Assembly (NCBI GenBank): GCA_021736615.1
Contig: JAIPFN010000111.1
Coordinates: 1-17,536 of the forward strand
Reading direction: 5' to 3'
DNA: 17,536 bases
Source: Phycisphaerae bacterium
Lineage (GTDB): Bacteria > Planctomycetota > Phycisphaerae > Sedimentisphaerales > Anaerohalosphaeraceae
The translations under genes and the position numbers were made by a program. The notes below the pieces were generated by a model that had not been told where the DNA came from, did not search any database, and was given only the letters and a program-made list of their open reading frames with translations. This document shows, piece after piece, positions 14,612-17,536 of the stretch (position 1 is its first letter; each line of letters begins with the position of its first letter).

Positions 14612-15685
14612 ATGAAGCAGAAAACAAATGCAGTGTTAGTTTTAATTGTCATGGCTGTTTTGACTTTAATCTCTGGAGGTTGCAATACTCTTAAAACACC
14701 GACGATCGCCGTAAACCTTCCCGAGAAATATAACACTCCAGACGGCATGGTTCTTGACGCCGACAATAACATTCTTCTGTGCGTGCCAAACTTCAATAAC
14801 GATAAGTTCCCAGCCGTCGTTTTGAAGATCGATGAAAATGATTATATCACAGAGGTTACTGCTTTGCCAGTGCATCCCGTTACCGGCAAGGCCGCTCCGC
14901 TCGGCATAGACATCGGTCCTGACGGCAATCTATATGTCGCCGACAACCAGGGTTTTGTCGGCAGGACAGATAACCAGTCGAGAATTATCCGTGTAAACAT
15001 GAAAGACGGAAAAGCAATCGGCACCGAGGTTGTCGCAACCGGTATAATGCAGGCAAACGCCATCGTATGCACCAAAGACAGCGTTTTTGTAACAGATACC
15101 AACATGGCTACAGTAGACGGCAAAACCATCAGCGGCGTATGGCGGTTCAAAAATTCAGAGCTTACGGCAGGCCCTGTTCATGTCGCACCTTTCAACACTA
15201 CCGGAGGCCCGCAGGACAAGCATCTAGTTACGACTCTTGTCACAGAGGACAAAGAGTGGTGGGGTACGGTCGGGGCAAACGGTATGGCTATCGCCGCTGA
15301 CGGGACTATCTATGTTTGTAATTTTGGTGAAGCCAGCGTTGAAGTGGTCAAACTTGATGCCGATGGTAAAGTGGTATCTCAGAAAACCCTTGCAAAGGGC
15401 AACGGCATCAAGAGTACCGACGGCATGAAGATATGCCTGGTTACGGGTAATCTTATTATTGCTGACTTTATCGGTAATGCAGTTCATGCGGTCGACCCGA
15501 AGACCGGCAAGGTTACGACAATCGCGAAAAATGAAAACAACTCCGGCGGCATCGGCGGCAAACTCGACAAACCTTCGGAAGTCTGCATCCGCGGCAATAA
15601 GATATATGTCGCAAATATCGACCTGACGCTGGACGGCAATGAGCATGACGCACCCCATACGATCTCGGTTATCAAAATGGACTGA
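14612..15685 (+). CDS. Predicted lipoprotein, SMP-30/NHL-type beta-propeller
   Basis: A 357-residue exported protein. The N-terminus has a basic start, a hydrophobic core and Cys24 in LISGGC, a slightly non-standard lipobox (Ser at -3). The mature part shows repeated propeller blades with motifs such as PDGMVLDADNNILLC, LGIDIGPDGNLYVADN, GMAIAADGTIYVCNFG and PSEVCIRGNKIYVAN, typical of SMP-30/gluconolactonase and NHL-like six-bladed propellers. A lactonase or a sugar-binding role outside the cytoplasm is possible; catalytic metal ligands could not be assigned with confidence. It has a good AGGGAG ribosome site. The 72-base gap before it holds a weak imperfect hairpin followed by five T residues (14545-14570), a possible attenuator. 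Its placement among cytoplasmic enzymes suggests it acts on the pathway substrate before uptake. Confidence 0.75.
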   Translation: MKQKTNAVLVLIVMAVLTLISGGCNTLKTPTIAVNLPEKYNTPDGMVLDADNNILLCVPNFNNDKFPAVVLKIDENDYITEVTALPVHPVTGKAAPLGIDIGPDGNLYVADNQGFVGRTDNQSRIIRVNMKDGKAIGTEVVATGIMQANAIVCTKDSVFVTDTNMATVDGKTISGVWRFKNSELTAGPVHVAPFNTTGGPQDKHLVTTLVTEDKEWWGTVGANGMAIAADGTIYVCNFGEASVEVVKLDADGKVVSQKTLAKGNGIKSTDGMKICLVTGNLIIADFIGNAVHAVDPKTGKVTTIAKNENNSGGIGGKLDKPSEVCIRGNKIYVANIDLTLDGNEHDAPHTISVIKMD

Positions 15686-15721
15686 AACTTGACACTTGAT
15701 TAATATGAAGGATTAAGAGCT

Positions 15722-17233
15722 ATGGCTAAATATCTACTCGGTATCGATAATGGCGGAACTGTTTCTAAGGCTGCGATGTTTACACTTGACGGTAAGGAAA
15801 TCGCCGTCGCTTCAAGAGAAAGTCAGCTTATCACCCCAAAGGCCGGTTTCGTCGAACGTGACGCTGCTGTTATGTGGAACATGACCGCCGAGGCTATCAA
15901 AGAGGTGGTAACAAATTCCGCCGTTAACCCTGCCGACATCGCTTGTGTCACCTGCACCGGCCACGGCAATGGCATCTATCTCATTGACTCTGATGGAAAA
16001 CCCACCAGAAATGCTATCATGTCCAGTGACGGACGTGCCAGAGAATATATAGAAAAATGGGCCGCAGACGGCGTCGACAAAGCCATCCGCCCCAAGACAA
16101 TGCAGTGCATCTGGCCCGCTCAGCCCAACGCCTTGCTTGCATGGATACGCGATAATGAACCTGATGTACTTGCAAAGTCCGAACACGTCCTGATGGCCAA
16201 GGATTTTATCCGCTTTCAACTGACAGGCGAAGCTTACGCAGAGCTTACCGATATGAGCGGAACAAGCCTTATGAATGTCGGAACCGCCGAGTATGACGCC
16301 GATGTCCTCGAAGCTTTCGGAATAAGCGAAATGCAAAGGCTCTTGCCCCCGCTGAAAAAATCCAGCGATATTTGCGGTGCGATCACTGCTGCCGCTGCCG
16401 AAAAAACCGGCCTCAAGGAAGGCACCCCAGTCGCTGGCGGAATGTTCGACATCGACGCCTGCGGACTCGCCTCCGGCATAACAGACGAATCGCAGCTTTG
16501 CGTCGTAGTCGGCACATGGGGCAACAACCAGTACATCTCCGACAAACCCGTCGTCGACGGCGTGTTTATGACCTCGTGCTATTCGATACCCGGCTATTAC
16601 CTCATGCTCGAAGGAAGCGCAACATCGGCAGGCAACCTGGAATGGTTTGTAAGCCAGTTCTTCGGCGCCGAAAAACAAACCGCCAAAGAGCAGAACCGCT
16701 CGGTCTATGATATATGCAACGAACTCGTCGCAAGTACCGACCCGAAAGAATCCGGCATCATCTTCCTGCCGTTCCTTTACGGTTCTAACGCAGGTATGGA
16801 CGCAAAGTCCTGCCTTGTCGGCATGGCAAGCCACCACACAAGGGCAGACGTTCTGCGAGCAATTTATGAAGGTGTCGTCTTCGCCCACATGACCCACATG
16901 GACAATCTGAAAAGTTTCCGCCAAATGCCCGAGACCATCCGCCTTACCGGCGGGGCGGCAAAAAGCGAAGTATGGCTCCAGATTTTTGCCGACTGCTTCC
17001 AGAGCACCGTCGAGATTCCAGACGGCACCGAACTCGGCGCACTTGGCGCCGCCATAGCCGGTGGTGTCGCCTGCGGATGCTTCGATGATTACCAGCAGGC
17101 AATCGACAGCATGGTAAGCTTCTCAAAAAGAATAGAGCCAAACCCGGATATGAAATCCCTCTATCAGGAAAAATACGCCAGATACAAAAAAGTAATACAA
17201 ACCCTCGACCCAATCTGGAAAGAACTGGGCTGA
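15722..17233 (+). CDS. FGGY-family carbohydrate kinase, L-xylulokinase-like
   Basis: An ATP-dependent sugar kinase of 503 residues. The N-terminal phosphate loop reads LLGIDNGGTVSKAAMF; SSDGRA follows at 101-106; the catalytic aspartate is probably Asp243 in GGMFDIDACGLASG; the second ATP-binding region has GTWGNNQ (264-270), and the C-terminal FGGY signature reads RLTGGAAKSEVWLQIFADCF. From memory of E. coli LyxK the match is close throughout: TP.AGFVERD, SATSAGNLEWF, FLPFLYGSNAG and AIYEGVVFAHMTH have direct counterparts. LyxK acts on L-xylulose and 3-keto-L-gulonate, so a ketose or ketoaldonate produced by the upstream dehydrogenases is the likely substrate. AAGGA precedes the ATG by nine bases. 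It is the last gene of the DeoR-led run. Confidence 0.9.
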   Translation: MAKYLLGIDNGGTVSKAAMFTLDGKEIAVASRESQLITPKAGFVERDAAVMWNMTAEAIKEVVTNSAVNPADIACVTCTGHGNGIYLIDSDGKPTRNAIMSSDGRAREYIEKWAADGVDKAIRPKTMQCIWPAQPNALLAWIRDNEPDVLAKSEHVLMAKDFIRFQLTGEAYAELTDMSGTSLMNVGTAEYDADVLEAFGISEMQRLLPPLKKSSDICGAITAAAAEKTGLKEGTPVAGGMFDIDACGLASGITDESQLCVVVGTWGNNQYISDKPVVDGVFMTSCYSIPGYYLMLEGSATSAGNLEWFVSQFFGAEKQTAKEQNRSVYDICNELVASTDPKESGIIFLPFLYGSNAGMDAKSCLVGMASHHTRADVLRAIYEGVVFAHMTHMDNLKSFRQMPETIRLTGGAAKSEVWLQIFADCFQSTVEIPDGTELGALGAAIAGGVACGCFDDYQQAIDSMVSFSKRIEPNPDMKSLYQEKYARYKKVIQTLDPIWKELG

Positions 17234-17483
17234 GTTGCCTAACTCCGTAGTGTTGGCTTCCAGCCAACATCATTGAGCTTTACGGCTTTAAAAGGACTCT
17301 ATGGTGAATAATAATCTGCTCATTTTTGTGAAATCCTAATTGGGCAACAGCCCTGCAAAAGCAGGGGTAAAATAAGCAGAAACCCGAAGCGCAAGCGCAG
17401 GGATAAGACGCTAAGAAGGCAGATTGATTTCAAAATTTTGAAAAAAAAATAACATATCCAAAACATAAACCAGTGAGTATTAA
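17234..17483. other. Intergenic region with several hairpins
   Basis: No clear gene. In order: a hairpin GAGTT/AACTC over the kinase stop (17232-17245); an 8-bp hairpin TGTTGGCT/AGCCAACA (17251-17269); a 12-codon mini-ORF with AAAGGA ahead of it (17301-17339); a 6-bp hairpin CCCTGC/GCAGGG with AAAA loop (17351-17366); an imperfect hairpin CCC..GCG/CGC..GGG (17383-17402); and a 16-base palindrome (17428-17443) followed by an A-run. The first two could end the kinase transcript, though no T-run follows either. The last could be an operator for the UroD-like gene at 17484. I saw no known riboswitch consensus. Confidence 0.5.
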
Positions 17484-17536
17484 ATGACAGGCAAACAACG
17501 AATCGAAGCAGCACTGCCAATGGAACAGCCCGATTG
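17484..17536 (+). CDS. UroD-superfamily protein, N-terminal fragment
   Basis: Only 17 complete codons lie in the window: MTGKQRIEAALPMEQPD. The pattern M-T-x4-R-x4-L-x4-PD matches the opening of UroD-superfamily proteins and of the other UroD-like gene here (MTSQERVMTVLKGQVPD). The ribosome site is weak. It would be a second UroD-like gene on the far side of the catabolic run. The call rests on a short match. Confidence 0.55.
   Translation, partial: MTGKQRIEAALPMEQPD

Noticed and set aside
15812..16924. A long open frame (about 370 codons) antisense to the kinase gene
   Set aside because: It lies fully inside the well-supported FGGY kinase on the other strand. The translation is cysteine- and histidine-rich with no recognisable domain, as expected from the complement of a gene with biased codons.
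17234..17483. Cobalamin or other known riboswitch ahead of the second UroD-like gene
   Set aside because: I looked for the B12-box, GEMM and related consensus blocks and could not find them; only generic hairpins are visible.

Overview
The window carries about 14 protein-coding genes packed into short operons. It reads like the chromosome of an anaerobic or fermentative bacterium of moderate base composition. UroD-superfamily proteins of an unusual type, a four-subunit pyruvate:ferredoxin oxidoreductase, a Bacteroidota-like M3 peptidase lipoprotein and polyol catabolism genes together suggest a PVC-group organism such as a phycisphaeral planctomycete. That placement is inference only; no rRNA or marker gene is present.

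Left region (1-4456, minus strand). A four-gene run, in transcription order: a small VOC/glyoxalase-fold protein, FAD-dependent glycerol-3-phosphate dehydrogenase (glpD), a UroD-superfamily protein of unknown reaction, and glycerol dehydrogenase (gldA, cut by the window edge). Two of these enzymes feed glycerol-derived carbon into the dihydroxyacetone/DHAP pool. A gap of about 400 bases (4457-4864) separates this run from the divergent next operon and holds candidate promoters for both directions.

Middle region (4865-10103). porG-porD-porA-porB (gamma, delta, alpha, beta subunits) form a tight plus-strand operon that ends at a strong 15-bp hairpin at 7945-7987. This hairpin probably serves also as terminator for the converging gene, a secreted or lipid-anchored M3 peptidyl-dipeptidase on the minus strand.

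Right region (10282-17233, plus strand). A DeoR-family regulator precedes a catabolic operon: SDR dehydrogenase, deoxyribose-phosphate-type aldolase (DeoC), zinc polyol-type dehydrogenase, a second SDR, a lipoprotein beta-propeller of the SMP-30/NHL kind, and an FGGY kinase closest to L-xylulose kinase LyxK. The logic is oxidation of a polyol or sugar, phosphorylation, then aldol cleavage to triose phosphate. The product pyruvate could enter POR. I cannot name the substrate, and the combination does not match a pathway I know. A second UroD-like gene starts at the right edge (17484), so UroD-like genes lie on both sides.

The most unusual non-coding feature is a composite intercistronic module seen three times (about 1105-1194, 2293-2380, 11922-12007), always in the direction of transcription. 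It runs: a hairpin with CAAACTGRCC arms just after a stop codon, a short simple-sequence spacer, a second GC-rich element, an RCTAWTTTA box, then the ribosome binding site of the next gene.
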